This document shows positions 34,403 to 44,005 of a stretch of DNA of 64,000 nucleotides, piece after piece. Where the stretch lies: NCBI RefSeq assembly GCF_014042345.1, contig NZ_JACEZT010000011.1, positions 62,001-126,000 on the forward strand, written 5' to 3'. Both the position numbers and the translations under genes were made by a program. The notes beneath the pieces were generated by a model. The model did no database searches and was not told the DNA's origin. It worked only from the letters and a program-made list of their open reading frames with translations. The stretch comes from Rugamonas brunnea (GTDB lineage Bacteria; Pseudomonadota; Gammaproteobacteria; Burkholderiales; Burkholderiaceae_D). Positions within the stretch are counted from its first letter, which is position 1. The number at the start of each line of letters is the position of its first letter.

Positions 34403-34429
34403 CGACGTACTTCTGAGTACCTTCAATCT

Positions 34430-35668
34430 TCAATGCCCGGCGCGCAGCCACGCCAGCGCCTGCTGGCCCGCTGCCAGGCCGCCGGCCAGGCAGGCCGTCA
34501 GCAGATAGCCGCCCGTCGGTGCTTCCCAGTCGACCATTTCGCCGGCCACGAACACGCCCGGCACCGCCTTCAACATGGTGCCGTCCAGCGCATCGAAACG
34601 CACGCCGCCGGCGCTGCTGATCGCCTCATCGATGGGACGTGGCCGCAGCAAGCGTACCGGCAGCGCCTTGATGGCTTGCGCCAGCCGCTCCGGATTCGCG
34701 TATTCCTCCGCGCTGATGCACTCGCGCAGCAGGCCTGCCTTCACGCCCTTGATGCCCAACCGGCTTTGCAGGTGGCTGGACATGGAACGCGCGCCACGCG
34801 GGCGCTGCACCTCGTCCAGCACCCGCTGCGCCGTCAAATCTGGCAGCAGGTCGAGGAAGATGGTGGTGCTGCCGTTGGCCGCTATCTGGTCGCGCAACGC
34901 GGCCGACAGTGCGTAGATCAAGCTGCCCTCCACTCCGCCCGCAGTGACCACGAACTGGCCCTGTTTGCGCAACGGTTTGCCGTGCGCGTCGGTCGACAGG
35001 ATCGCGACCGTCGTCAACGGGTGGCCAGCATAACGGCTGCTGAAATGCTCGCTCCAAGCCACGTCGAAACCGCAATTGGCAGGCACCAGTGGCGCCAGCG
35101 CCACGCCACGCCCGGCCAGCAAGGGCAGCCACGCGCCGTCCGACCCCAGCCTTGCCCAACTGCCGCCGCCCAGCGCGAGGATGGCCGCATAGGCTTGCAC
35201 CGTCAGTTCGCCATCAGGGCCGGCGAACAACAGCGCGCCGTCGCGCCAGCCCAGCCAGCGGTGGCGCATGTGGAAGCGCACGCCCTGCTCGCGCAGCCGG
35301 TGCAGCCACGCGCGCAGTAGCGGCGCCGCCTTCATATCGGTCGGAAAGACACGGCCGGAGGTGCCGACGAAGGTATCCACGCCCAGGCCATGCACCCAGT
35401 CGCGCACATCCTGCGGGCCGAACGCGTCGAGCATGGGGCGCAGCGCTTCGGCGGCCTTGCCGTAGCGGGTGACGAAATCGGGGTAGGGTTCAGCGTGCGT
35501 GATGTTCATGCCGCCGCGCCCGGCCAGCAGGAACTTGCGGCCAACGGAGGGCATGGCGTCGTACAGGTCGACCTGCGCCCCGCCCTGCGCCAGGGTCTGG
35601 GCCGCCATCAGGCCGGCAGGGCCGCCGCCGATCACGGCGACACGAAATTGTGGGGTACTGGACTGCAT
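34430..35668 (-). CDS. NAD(P)/FAD-dependent oxidoreductase, YhiN/HI0933 family
   Basis: 412 aa flavoprotein. The FAD-binding dinucleotide motif VIGGGPAGLMAAQTLAQGG is at the N-terminus, and the family motif GRKFLLAGRGGMNITHAEP follows. The C-terminal region VFVAGEMVDWEAPTGGYLLT is also typical. Members are widespread, and a role in a specific reaction is not established. Last gene of the minus-strand run from moaD, 129 bp away. Confidence 0.88.
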   Translation of the reverse strand: MQSSTPQFRVAVIGGGPAGLMAAQTLAQGGAQVDLYDAMPSVGRKFLLAGRGGMNITHAEPYPDFVTRYGKAAEALRPMLDAFGPQDVRDWVHGLGVDTFVGTSGRVFPTDMKAAPLLRAWLHRLREQGVRFHMRHRWLGWRDGALLFAGPDGELTVQAYAAILALGGGSWARLGSDGAWLPLLAGRGVALAPLVPANCGFDVAWSEHFSSRYAGHPLTTVAILSTDAHGKPLRKQGQFVVTAGGVEGSLIYALSAALRDQIAANGSTTIFLDLLPDLTAQRVLDEVQRPRGARSMSSHLQSRLGIKGVKAGLLRECISAEEYANPERLAQAIKALPVRLLRPRPIDEAISSAGGVRFDALDGTMLKAVPGVFVAGEMVDWEAPTGGYLLTACLAGGLAAGQQALAWLRAGH

Positions 35669-35797
35669 GGCGCCGTTCCGAAAACTGTGGTTGAAAGCCA
35701 GGCCCGAAGCTGGCGTGGCGGCTGTCAGTCCGGGCGGGACGGGGAATGCGGCGTGTCCAGGTCGGGTGGCGATACGGTGTACCGGTGGGCTGGGTGC

Positions 35798-36055
35798 TCA
35801 GCCGCCCGTCACCGGTGGGAAGAAGGCCACTTCGCAGCCTTCGCTCAAGGCGGTATCGGCTGCGCACATCACCTGGTTGCAGGCCATGCGCAAGGCGCGG
35901 CCTTCATCGAGCGCGGCTGCCCATTTGCCGCCACGTGCGACCAGGTGGGCGCGCACGTCGCCCACCGTCGTGGCGTCAGCGGGAAGCGCCAGCGTTTCGG
36001 TCGAGGTGCCGAGCGTTTCGCGCACGCTGGCAAAGAATCGCAGCGTAATATTCAT
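35798..36055 (-). CDS. moaD: Molybdopterin synthase sulfur-carrier subunit
   Basis: 85 aa ubiquitin-like protein ending in the required Gly-Gly (FFPPVTGG). N-terminus MNITLRFFASVRETLG is typical of MoaD. The C-terminal Gly is thiocarboxylated and delivers sulfur to precursor Z in molybdopterin synthase. Its usual partner moaE, normally the next gene, is not found; a YhiN flavoprotein lies there instead. 46 bp downstream of moeA. Confidence 0.92.
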   Translation of the reverse strand: MNITLRFFASVRETLGTSTETLALPADATTVGDVRAHLVARGGKWAAALDEGRALRMACNQVMCAADTALSEGCEVAFFPPVTGG

Positions 36056-36101
36056 CGTCGTTTCTATCTAAAAAGTGGATCAGAAATGGTTCAATGTTGA
36101 A

Positions 36102-37328
36102 CTAATTCAGTAATTCGCTAAACGGTATAAATCGTACCGTGTCGCCGGCCATGATGCTGCGGCCGGGAGGATTGTCGATCACGCCATCGCCCCAGACGGT
36201 CGACGTGAGCACGCCGGAACTCTGGTTGGTAAACAGATCGAGCCCGCCCTTGTCGTTGAAGCGGGCGCGCAGGAATTCATTGCGCCGGTCCGGCTTGGTC
36301 CAGTCGAAATCGGCGCGCAGTGGATAGGCGCGCGGCGTGAGCGCCCGGCTGTCCTCCACGCCCTGCAGGCGCAAGATGAACGGCCGCACGAACATCAGGA
36401 AAGTGATGTAGCTCGACACGGGATTGCCCGGCAGGCCGATGAAGAAGGCTTGCTGCACTTCGCCAAAGGCCAGCGGCTTGCCCGGCTTGACGGCGATCTG
36501 CCACATATTGAGCTTGCCCTCCGCTTCCACGGCCGGCTTGATGTGGTCTTCCTCGCCGACGGACACGCCGCCCGAGGTGATGATCAGGTCATTCTGCTGC
36601 GCGCAGTCGCGCAGCACCGCACGGGTGGCGTCCAGCGAATCGGGCACGATGCCGTAATCACTAATCTCGCAGCCCAGGTTTTCCAGCAGCGCGCGCAGCG
36701 TGAAGCGGTTGGAGTTGTAGATCGCGCCCGGCGCCAGCGGCTCGCCCGGCATGGTCAGCTCGTCGCCGGTAAAGAACACGGCCACCTTGAGCTTGCGCCG
36801 CACCGGCAGTTGCGCCAGGCCGACAGAGGCGGCCAGGCCCAGTTCCTGGCTGCGCAGCCGGGTGCCTGCCGGCAGGATGATGCTGCCATTGGTGATGTCC
36901 TCGCCGGCGCGGCGTATCCATTCACCTGGCTTGGGCGCATGGCGCACGGTGACCAGGTTGCCGGTCGCTTCGCACTGCTCCTGCATGACGACGGCATCCG
37001 CCCCTTCCGGGATCAGCGCGCCGGTGAAGATGCGGGCCGCCGTGCCGGGCAGCAGCGGCTGGCCCACGTGGCCGGCCGGGATGCGCTGCGACACCGTCAG
37101 CGTGGCCGCGCCGTCGGCGCAATCGGCCGAGCGCACCGCGTAGCCATCCATTTGCGTATTGTCCTGCCCCGGCACGTTCATCTCCGACACCTGGGCCTTG
37201 GCCAGCACCCGGCCATTGGCTTCCAGCGTGGGGATGACCTCGACGTCAGCCACGGGACGCGCGGCCGACAGCATGAAGGCCAGCGCCTCGCTGACCGCCA
37301 GCATCGGTTTGGGCTTGTATTCGCTCAT
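36102..37328 (-). CDS. moeA: Molybdopterin molybdenumtransferase
   Basis: 408 aa. It has the MoeA signature NSNRFTLRALLENLGCE with ITSGGVSVGEEDHIK, and the N-terminal region MDGYAVRSADC in which an Asp contacts molybdopterin. It inserts molybdate into adenylylated molybdopterin. It follows thrC by 23 bp and precedes moaD, the gene order common in Burkholderiales. Confidence 0.95.
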   Translation of the reverse strand: MSEYKPKPMLAVSEALAFMLSAARPVADVEVIPTLEANGRVLAKAQVSEMNVPGQDNTQMDGYAVRSADCADGAATLTVSQRIPAGHVGQPLLPGTAARIFTGALIPEGADAVVMQEQCEATGNLVTVRHAPKPGEWIRRAGEDITNGSIILPAGTRLRSQELGLAASVGLAQLPVRRKLKVAVFFTGDELTMPGEPLAPGAIYNSNRFTLRALLENLGCEISDYGIVPDSLDATRAVLRDCAQQNDLIITSGGVSVGEEDHIKPAVEAEGKLNMWQIAVKPGKPLAFGEVQQAFFIGLPGNPVSSYITFLMFVRPFILRLQGVEDSRALTPRAYPLRADFDWTKPDRRNEFLRARFNDKGGLDLFTNQSSGVLTSTVWGDGVIDNPPGRSIMAGDTVRFIPFSELLN

Positions 37329-37351
37329 GGTTGGCGTACTCCTTAGCGCGC

Positions 37352-38830
37352 TTACAGGCCGGTGTTGGCGGCGATGTAGGCTTTCATCTTCTCGACATCG
37401 GCCGGCATGACGACGAACTTCTGCGGCAGCGCTTCGATGTTCTCGAAGCCGGCCGGACGTTCCGCGTCCACACCCAGCGCTTCGAGGATGGTTTCGTTGA
37501 ACTTGGCGGCCAGCGCCGTCTCCAGCACGATCATCGTCACGCCCGCTTCCATGTTCTCGCGCGCCACCTTGATGCCGTCGGCCGTGTGGGTGTCGATGGT
37601 GATGTCGTAGTCGTCGGCCACGTCGCGGATCGTGTTCACGCGGTCCGCGTGGGTCGATTTGCCGGATTTGAAGCCATATTTGGCCACCAGCTTGAATTCA
37701 TCGCCATCGCTGCCTGGCTTGCCCGACAAATCGAAGCCGCCGTGCGTTTCCACTTTCTGGAACAGGGCGCGGGTGCGGTCGCCGTCACGGCCCACCAGGT
37801 CGTACACGAAGCGCTCGAAGTTGGAGGCTTTCGAGATGTCCATCGACGGGCTGCTGGTGTGGTAGGTCTCGGCCGATTTGCGCACGCGGTACACCCCGGT
37901 GCGGAAGAATTCGTCCAGCACGTCGTTCTCGTTGGTGGCGGCCACCAGCTTGTCGATCGGCAGGCCCATCATGCGGGCGATGTGGCCGGCGCAGATATTG
38001 CCGAAGTTACCCGAGGGGACAGTGAACGACACCTTCTGGTCGTTGCTGGTGGTGGCCGACAGGTAGCCACGGAAGTAGTACACCACCTGCGCCACCACGC
38101 GGGCCCAGTTGATGGAATTGACGGTGCCGATCTTCTGTTTGGCCTTGAACGGCAGGTCGTTGGACACGGCCTTGACCATGTCCTGGCAATCATCGAACAC
38201 GCCTTCGACGGCGATGTTGAAGATGTTCGGGTCCTGCAGGCTGAACATCTGCGCGGTCTGGAACGCGCTCATCTTCTTGTGCGGCGACAGCATGAACACG
38301 CGGATGCCCTTCTTGCCGCGCATCGCGTATTCGGCCGCGCTGCCCGTGTCGCCGGAGGTGGCGCCAAAGATGTTGAGCTGCGCATCGTGCTTGGCCAGCG
38401 TGTATTCGAACAGGTTGCCCAGCAACTGCATGGCCATGTCCTTGAACGCCAGCGTGGGGCCGTTCGACAGCGCCTGCAGCACCAGGCGCGAGCCATCTTC
38501 GCGCTCTTCGAGCACGCGCAGCGGCGTGATCTGGCTGGCCTTCTCGCCTTTGCGGGCGTTGCAATAGACTTCCTTGGTGTAGGTCTTGGCCGTCAGGGCG
38601 CGCAGGTCAGCTTCAGGAATGTCGGTCGCGAACTTCCGCAGGATCTCGTAGGCCAGGTCGGCGTAGGACAGCTGGCGCCATTTATCCAGTTCGGCGCCCG
38701 TCACTTGCGGATATTCGGTCGGCAGATACAGGCCGCCGTCAGGCGCGAGGCCGCCCAGCAGGATGTCGGAAAATTGTTGGGAAGACGAGGAAGCGGCCGA
38801 TGCGGCGGCGCGGGTAGACACGTATTGCAT
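37352..38830 (-). CDS. thrC: Threonine synthase
   Basis: 492 aa from MQYVSTRAAA (ATG 38830), the usual family N-terminus. The PLP lysine is in LAFKDMAMQLLGNLF and the phosphate-binding loop in FGATSGDTGSAAEYAMRG. It converts O-phosphohomoserine to threonine. The long form (about 490 aa) matches proteobacterial ThrC. Upstream lies sdaA, not the homoserine dehydrogenase gene that usually precedes thrC. Confidence 0.96.
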   Translation of the reverse strand: MQYVSTRAAASAASSSSQQFSDILLGGLAPDGGLYLPTEYPQVTGAELDKWRQLSYADLAYEILRKFATDIPEADLRALTAKTYTKEVYCNARKGEKASQITPLRVLEEREDGSRLVLQALSNGPTLAFKDMAMQLLGNLFEYTLAKHDAQLNIFGATSGDTGSAAEYAMRGKKGIRVFMLSPHKKMSAFQTAQMFSLQDPNIFNIAVEGVFDDCQDMVKAVSNDLPFKAKQKIGTVNSINWARVVAQVVYYFRGYLSATTSNDQKVSFTVPSGNFGNICAGHIARMMGLPIDKLVAATNENDVLDEFFRTGVYRVRKSAETYHTSSPSMDISKASNFERFVYDLVGRDGDRTRALFQKVETHGGFDLSGKPGSDGDEFKLVAKYGFKSGKSTHADRVNTIRDVADDYDITIDTHTADGIKVARENMEAGVTMIVLETALAAKFNETILEALGVDAERPAGFENIEALPQKFVVMPADVEKMKAYIAANTGL

Positions 38831-38888
38831 AGAGTAGAAAGGTCCAGTTGAGCGAACAGCGTGTGGCAAAACGATGCGATGGGCTCAT

Positions 38889-38894
38889 ATTATA
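38889..38894 (-). promoter_or_regulatory. Candidate -10 element of thrC
   Basis: A perfect TATAAT on the minus strand about 60 bp upstream of the thrC start. The hexamer at 17 bp upstream is a weak -35. It suggests thrC-moeA-moaD has its own promoter, separate from sdaA. Confidence 0.45.
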
Positions 38895-38950
38895 GTGCGG
38901 CCGGACCCTTCCCGTGAAATTCGCGTTGTTTTACGGGTATTAAAAATCCA

Positions 38951-40342
38951 TCAACATGCGGCGTGATTGACCGTGATGACGTGGATCGCCAGCCCGCCCA
39001 GCGAGGTTTCCTTGTACTTGGCCTGCATGTCGGCGCCCGTCTGGCGCATGGTTTCGATCACTTCGTCCAGGCTCACGAAATGGGTGCCGTCGCCCTTTAA
39101 CGCCAGCGAAGCGGCCGTGATGGCTTTCACGGCGCCCATGCCGTTGCGTTCGATGCAAGGGATTTGCACCAGGCCGCCGATCGGGTCGCAGGTCATGCCC
39201 AGATGGTGTTCGATGCCGATTTCGGCCGCGTTTTCGATCTGCTGGTTGCTGCCGCCCAGCGCCGCCACCAGGCCCGCCGCCGCCATCGCGCAGGCCACGC
39301 CCACCTCGCCCTGGCAGCCGATTTCGGCGCCCGAGATCGACGCATTGCGCTTGCATAGCATGCCGATGGCGGCCGCCGTGAGCAGGAAATTGCGCACGCC
39401 CGTCACCGGGTCGCTGGGATGGCAGTCTTCCGCGTAGTAGCGCAGCACAGCCGGGATGATGCCGGCCGCGCCGTTGGTGGGCGCCGTCACCACGCGCCCG
39501 CCGGCCGCGTTTTCCTCGTTGACGGCCATGGCGTACAGCGATACCTGGTGCAGCGCGTCGTGCGGCAGATCGTTGGCGTGGTTGTTCAAGGCCTTGGGAT
39601 CATTCGCCTGCCGCCACAGGTTGGCGGCGCGGCGCTTCACATGCAGGCCGCCCGGCAGCTGGCCGGAGGTATCGAGACCGTGGGCGATACAGTCGCGCAT
39701 CACTTGCCAGATGCGGTCCACGCCCGCATCCAGCTCCTCGTTGCTGATCTTGACACACTCGTTGGCGCGCAACATCTGCGGGATGGTCAGGCCGCTGGCC
39801 TTGCCGTGTTCGAGCAACTGGGCCATGGTGTCGAACCGGTAGGGAATGGCGCTGGCCGGACGGGCAGACGTCTCCTGACCCTCGCCCTGCTCCCGGATAA
39901 AGCCGCCGCCGACCGAGTAATACACCTTGCTGACGGTGCTGCCGTTGGCCCGCTTGACGGTGAAGCACATGCCATTCGGGTGCTCGGGCAACGATTCCGT
40001 TTTGTGGAACAGCAGGCCGGTGGCCATCTTGAACGGCACCTTGTGGTGGCCCAGCAGCGCCAGTTCGCCCGCCTCCTCGGCGGCTGCCAGCATGGCATCC
40101 ACCCGGGTCGGGTCCACGCCTTGCGGGGTTTCGCCCATCAGGCCAAGGATGACCGCCTTGTCGGTGGCGTGGCCCACGCCGGTCAGGGCCAGCGAACCAT
40201 AGAGCGAAGCTTCGACGGACACCACATCTTCGAGCGGACCGCAATCGACCAGGAAGCGGCGCGCGGCCACCATCGGACCCACGGTGTGGGAGCTCGATGG
40301 CCCGATGCCGATCTTAAACAGGTCAAATACGCTCATGTCCAT
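38951..40342 (-). CDS. sdaA: L-serine ammonia-lyase (iron-sulfur type)
   Basis: 463 aa single-chain L-serine dehydratase. The N-terminus is [20 protein letters not shown], and cysteines for the [4Fe-4S] cluster occur in the C-terminal half ([32 protein letters not shown]). It deaminates serine to pyruvate. Located 46 bp after tdh; with Kbl and Tdh it would channel threonine-derived glycine (after conversion to serine) to pyruvate. Confidence 0.95.
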   Translation of the reverse strand: MDMSVFDLFKIGIGPSSSHTVGPMVAARRFLVDCGPLEDVVSVEASLYGSLALTGVGHATDKAVILGLMGETPQGVDPTRVDAMLAAAEEAGELALLGHHKVPFKMATGLLFHKTESLPEHPNGMCFTVKRANGSTVSKVYYSVGGGFIREQGEGQETSARPASAIPYRFDTMAQLLEHGKASGLTIPQMLRANECVKISNEELDAGVDRIWQVMRDCIAHGLDTSGQLPGGLHVKRRAANLWRQANDPKALNNHANDLPHDALHQVSLYAMAVNEENAAGGRVVTAPTNGAAGIIPAVLRYYAEDCHPSDPVTGVRNFLLTAAAIGMLCKRNASISGAEIGCQGEVGVACAMAAAGLVAALGGSNQQIENAAEIGIEHHLGMTCDPIGGLVQIPCIERNGMGAVKAITAASLALKGDGTHFVSLDEVIETMRQTGADMQAKYKETSLGGLAIHVITVNHAAC

Positions 40343-40388
40343 CGTTTGTCTCGCTATGTTTTATATGGTTTTTATTGTTTTTGGCCGG

Positions 40389-41351
40389 TCAGGCGGCCTT
40401 GCCCAGGTTGACGTCCACGTTGGCCAGCATGTCGTCCACCATTTGTTCGATGCCGATGCGCGCGGTCCAGCCCCAATCGGCGGTGGCGGCGCTGTCGTCC
40501 AGGCTCTTGGGCCAGGTGTCGGCGATGGCCTGGCGGCTGTCCGGCTTGTAGGCGATGCGGAAATTGGGCACCTTGCGCGCGATGGCGGCCGCCAGTTGCT
40601 CCGGATTGAAGGACACGCCGGCCACGTTGTAGGCCGAACGCACCTTGATTTGCCCGGCCGGCGCGTCCATCAGTTCGATGGTGGCGCGGATCGCGTCCGG
40701 CATATAGATCATCGGTAGCGTGGACTGCGGACCGAGGAAGCACTCATAGCACTCGCCACGCAGGGCCGAATGGAAGATCGAGATCGCGTAATCGGTGGTG
40801 CCGCCGCCCGGAGGCGACTTGTAGCTGATGATGCCGGGGTAGCGGATGCTGCGCACGTCCACGCCATACTTGAGGAAGTAGTATTCGCACAAGCGCTCGC
40901 CGGCCAGCTTGCTGATGCCGTATATCGTGGTCGGGTCCATCACCGTCAGCTGCGGGGTCTGGTCGGCGGGCGTGTTGGGGCCGAAGGCGGCGATCGACGA
41001 CGGCCAGAAAATGCGCAGCGGCTTGCCGACGGCGTTGCGCCCGCGTGCAACTTCCAGGATGTTGAGCAGACCGTCCATGTTCAGCGTCCACGCCTTCAGC
41101 GGCGCCGCTTCGCCGGTGGCGGACAGCATGGCCGCCAGTTGGTAGACCTGGGTGATGCCGTGTTCCGCCACCAGACTTGCCAGCGCGTCCTTGTCCAGCA
41201 CGTTGAGCTGGATGTAGCGCTCGGCCTTGTGGACGTTGGTGGGGCTGACATCGCTGGCGATCACATTGTTAGCACCGTGCTGGGCGGCCAGCGCCTCCAC
41301 CAGTTCACTGCCGATCTGGCCGTTGGCACCAATAACGAGTATGCGTTCCAT
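40389..41351 (-). CDS. L-threonine 3-dehydrogenase, NAD-dependent epimerase type
   Basis: 320 aa from MERILVIGANGQIGSELV (ATG 41351), chosen because AGGAA lies 8 nt upstream; an upstream ATG overlapping the kbl stop is possible. Extended SDR fold: NAD motif GANGQIG and catalytic YGISK. The pattern is that of short-chain L-threonine dehydrogenases known in Cupriavidus and Flavobacterium, not the zinc MDR type of E. coli. It oxidises threonine to 2-amino-3-ketobutyrate, the substrate of the adjacent Kbl. Confidence 0.88.
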   Translation of the reverse strand: MERILVIGANGQIGSELVEALAAQHGANNVIASDVSPTNVHKAERYIQLNVLDKDALASLVAEHGITQVYQLAAMLSATGEAAPLKAWTLNMDGLLNILEVARGRNAVGKPLRIFWPSSIAAFGPNTPADQTPQLTVMDPTTIYGISKLAGERLCEYYFLKYGVDVRSIRYPGIISYKSPPGGGTTDYAISIFHSALRGECYECFLGPQSTLPMIYMPDAIRATIELMDAPAGQIKVRSAYNVAGVSFNPEQLAAAIARKVPNFRIAYKPDSRQAIADTWPKSLDDSAATADWGWTARIGIEQMVDDMLANVDVNLGKAA

Positions 41352-41371
41352 GTTGTTGTTCCTGACGATTT

Positions 41372-42586
41372 TCATTGTGCTTTGGTCGGCAGCAGGCCAA
41401 GTTCACGGCCAGCCTGTTCGAATGCTTTAAGGACGGTGTCGAGCTGCTCGCGGGTGTGCGCGGCGGACAGCTGCACGCGCACGCGCGCCTGGCCCATGGG
41501 GACCACCGGGTAGAAGAAGCCGCTGAGCAGCACGCCCAGTTCATACATGCGGGCGGCGAATTTTTGCGCGACCGGCGCATCGAACAGCATCACCGGCACC
41601 ACCGGGTGCGTGCCCGGCTTGATGGTGAAGCCGATGCGCTCGATCTCCTTGCGGAAGTAGGCGGTGTTCTCGTGCAGGCGGTCACGCAGCTCGGTCGATG
41701 CGGACAGGCATTCCAGCACGGCCAGCGAAGCGCCGGCGATGGATGGGGCCAGCGTGTTCGAGAACAGGTAGGGACGCGATTTCTGGCGCAGCATGTCGAT
41801 CACTTCCTTGCGCGCCGACGTGAAGCCGCCCATGGCGCCGCCCAGGGCCTTGCCCAGCGTACCGGTGATAATGTCGATGCGGCCCATCACGTTGTGGTGT
41901 TCGTGGGTGCCCCGGCCCGTGGCGCCCATGAAGCCGGAGGCATGGCACTCATCGATCATGACCAGCGCGCCGTACTTGTCGGCCAGGTCGCAGATCTTGT
42001 CCAGCTGGGCGATGGTGCCGTCCATCGAGAACACACCGTCGGTGACGATCAGCTTGTGGCGCTTGCCGGCGGCGGCCTGCAGCTGGACTTCCAGGTCGGC
42101 CATGTCGTTGTGGGCATAGCGGAAGCGGGCCGCCTTGCACAGGCGGATGCCGTCGATGATGGAGGCGTGGTTCAGCGCGTCGGAGATGATGGCGTCGTTC
42201 TCATCAAACAGCGGTTCGAACACGCCGCCGTTGGCGTCGAACGCCGCCGCGTACAGGATGGTGTCTTCCGTGCCGAGGAATCTGGAGATGGCCTGCTCCA
42301 GTTGCTTGTGGACGGTCTGCGTGCCACAGATGAAGCGCACCGAGGACAGGCCGTAGCCATACTTCTCGGTGGCGGCGATGGACGCCTGCGCCACCCACTC
42401 CTCGCCCGACAGGCCCAGGTAATTGTTGGCGCACATATTAATCAGCTTGCGGCCATCCTGGCTCACCACCTCGGCACCCTGACGCGACGACAGCACACGC
42501 TCCGGCTTGTACAGCCCCTGCTCGCGCAGCTGATCCAGATTCTGCTGCAGGCCGGTGAAGAAGGTGTTCTTTGCTTGGTCGCTCAT
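41372..42586 (-). CDS. kbl: 2-amino-3-ketobutyrate CoA ligase (glycine C-acetyltransferase)
   Basis: 404 aa from MSDQAKNTFFTGLQQNLD (ATG 42586, with AGGAT upstream); E. coli Kbl is 398 aa. PLP lysine in TGTLGKALGGAMGG. It is an alpha-oxoamine synthase-family enzyme that splits 2-amino-3-ketobutyrate with CoA to glycine and acetyl-CoA. It heads kbl-tdh-sdaA and is divergent from an XRE-cupin regulator that likely controls it. Confidence 0.95.
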   Translation of the reverse strand: MSDQAKNTFFTGLQQNLDQLREQGLYKPERVLSSRQGAEVVSQDGRKLINMCANNYLGLSGEEWVAQASIAATEKYGYGLSSVRFICGTQTVHKQLEQAISRFLGTEDTILYAAAFDANGGVFEPLFDENDAIISDALNHASIIDGIRLCKAARFRYAHNDMADLEVQLQAAAGKRHKLIVTDGVFSMDGTIAQLDKICDLADKYGALVMIDECHASGFMGATGRGTHEHHNVMGRIDIITGTLGKALGGAMGGFTSARKEVIDMLRQKSRPYLFSNTLAPSIAGASLAVLECLSASTELRDRLHENTAYFRKEIERIGFTIKPGTHPVVPVMLFDAPVAQKFAARMYELGVLLSGFFYPVVPMGQARVRVQLSAAHTREQLDTVLKAFEQAGRELGLLPTKAQ

Positions 42587-42726
42587 GATGATCCTCGTAG
42601 GGGTGACGCGGCTGGTCGCTTGACCTGTCCGTGCGCTATGTTGTACCGTGTTTCTCAAGGCGTCTCTGGAGGAAAGTCTACTCCTGTTTTCCGGACTGCC
42701 ATCGAAATCCGCTATCTCGAACCGAA

Positions 42727-42742
42727 ATTCAATATATCGAAT
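42727..42742. promoter_or_regulatory. Near-palindromic operator candidate between kbl and the XRE regulator
   Basis: The 16-mer attcaatatatcgaat matches its reverse complement at 14 of 16 positions. It lies in the 258-bp divergent region, about 140 bp from kbl and 100 bp from the regulator. A local operator is plausible, but unproven. Confidence 0.4.
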
Positions 42743-42844
42743 CTTACCGAAGGCCAGTGAACTTCGCAATACGCACACGTGCGGTTATTGCCCTCCTTTT
42801 CCGACAGAATTACGCAGCATTTACCCCTTCGGCCAAATAAAACC

Positions 42845-43423
42845 ATGAAAACACCTGTCTCTACGAACGCACCACCAGAGGTCGGCGCGGCGCTGCAGCG
42901 CCTGCGCCTGGCCCGCGGCCTGACCCTGGAAGATTTGTCCCGCATCGCGGGCGTATCGAAATCCATGCTGTCGCAGATCGAACGCGAGAAAGCCAACCCC
43001 ACCATCGCCATCACCTGGCGACTGGCCAACGCGCTGGGCGTGCAGATCGGCGAACTGCTGGCCAGCGGCGACAACAAGGAAACCGACCCGATCCGCGTGG
43101 TGGACGCGCACGAGACCCCCACCCTGCCCGGCCAGCATGCCGGCTACGTGTTGCGCATCCTGGGCCCGATGGAACTGGCGGGGAAATATGAGTGGTACGA
43201 GCTGACGCTGGCGCCGGGGGGCGAACTGGTCTCGCAGCCGCATGATCCGGGTGCAAGCGAACACTTGACGTTATTGCATGGCTCGGTGGAAGTGGAAGCC
43301 GGGATGCACAAGAAGAAAGTGAAACTGGGCGGCACGGCGCGCTATGCGGCCGATGTGCCGCATGCGATCCGCAACGCGGGCAAGACGGAAGCCAAAGCCT
43401 TGCTGGTGGTAATCCACCGCTAA
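42845..43423 (+). CDS. XRE-family transcriptional regulator with cupin domain
   Basis: 192 aa from MKTPVSTNAPPEVGAALQRL. The N-terminal helix-turn-helix (about 14-68, with DLSRIAGVSKSMLSQIEREK) is followed by a C-terminal cupin (about 120-190) that may sense a small ligand. Divergent from kbl-tdh-sdaA, so it probably regulates threonine catabolism; that is inference from position. The longer frame upstream is AT-rich leader sequence. Confidence 0.88.
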   Translation: MKTPVSTNAPPEVGAALQRLRLARGLTLEDLSRIAGVSKSMLSQIEREKANPTIAITWRLANALGVQIGELLASGDNKETDPIRVVDAHETPTLPGQHAGYVLRILGPMELAGKYEWYELTLAPGGELVSQPHDPGASEHLTLLHGSVEVEAGMHKKKVKLGGTARYAADVPHAIRNAGKTEAKALLVVIHR

Positions 43424-43467
43424 ATGCATATTGCGCAATTGCCGCCGTCTGATCACGTAGAACGATA

Positions 43468-43920
43468 CTATGCAGTCGGGCAGCCCGACTCAGTCTGAGG
43501 CGATGGGACATGCTTGGCGCGACGGCCTGCGTCGATAGGCAAGACTTGCGCGATGCCAAACGCAACTTCGATCACCAGGAATCCCCATACGATCGGATGG
43601 GCGCCATGGACCAAGGCGTAAAGCTGCCAGGTCGAGAAGAGGAAGCGGCCGGCTGCGTCATACCGTCCGTACTGCACCTGCGGGTCGCGTAACCGCAGGA
43701 TCGACCAGATCGTCACGATGGAACCCAGCAGGTTGACCATCAGCATGTGGGCCGGCTCGAACGTGGGGAAGCCTGCCGTGATGCCAAGCAGACGCGACAA
43801 CGCTTCCAGGCCGGACAGTATGACCAGGAAAGTCCATGGCGTGGCGAAACCGATAGTGACCACGAGGTCATACCAGGCGCTGGCGCGCACGATGTGCAGG
43901 TAGGCGGGTGTGCCGATCAT
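43468..43920 (-). CDS. Four-helix membrane protein under MerR control
   Basis: 150 aa from MIGTPAYLHIVRASAWYD, with GGAGA 5 nt upstream of the ATG. About four hydrophobic helices (around 15-35, 55-75, 92-105, 108-128) and a polar C-terminus. I do not recognise a named family. Its promoter contains a MerR-type operator between -35 and -10, and the merR-like gene is divergent 85 bp away, so it is the likely target of that regulator. Confidence 0.7.
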   Translation of the reverse strand: MIGTPAYLHIVRASAWYDLVVTIGFATPWTFLVILSGLEALSRLLGITAGFPTFEPAHMLMVNLLGSIVTIWSILRLRDPQVQYGRYDAAGRFLFSTWQLYALVHGAHPIVWGFLVIEVAFGIAQVLPIDAGRRAKHVPSPQTESGCPTA

Positions 43921-43948
43921 GTTGTTCTCCGTTACGATTGAAAACGTC

Positions 43949-43980
43949 AGAATAAACCTTGGAGTACACTCCAGGGTCAA
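43949..43980 (-). promoter_or_regulatory. MerR-type promoter/operator
   Basis: On the minus strand TTGACC (43975-43980) and TATTCT (43949-43954) are spaced 20 bp, longer than optimal, as MerR activators require. The spacer contains the dyad CTGGAGT-GT-ACTCCA (arms 43960-43965 and 43968-43973). It drives the membrane-protein gene and overlaps the regulator leader. Confidence 0.8.
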
Positions 43981-44005
43981 GCATGATTTGCAGGAGGAGG
44001 CAGTA

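Noticed and set aside
34239..34429. Possible CRISPR-like repeat
   Set aside because: Only two copies, inverted, no regular spacers; fits a REP doublet.
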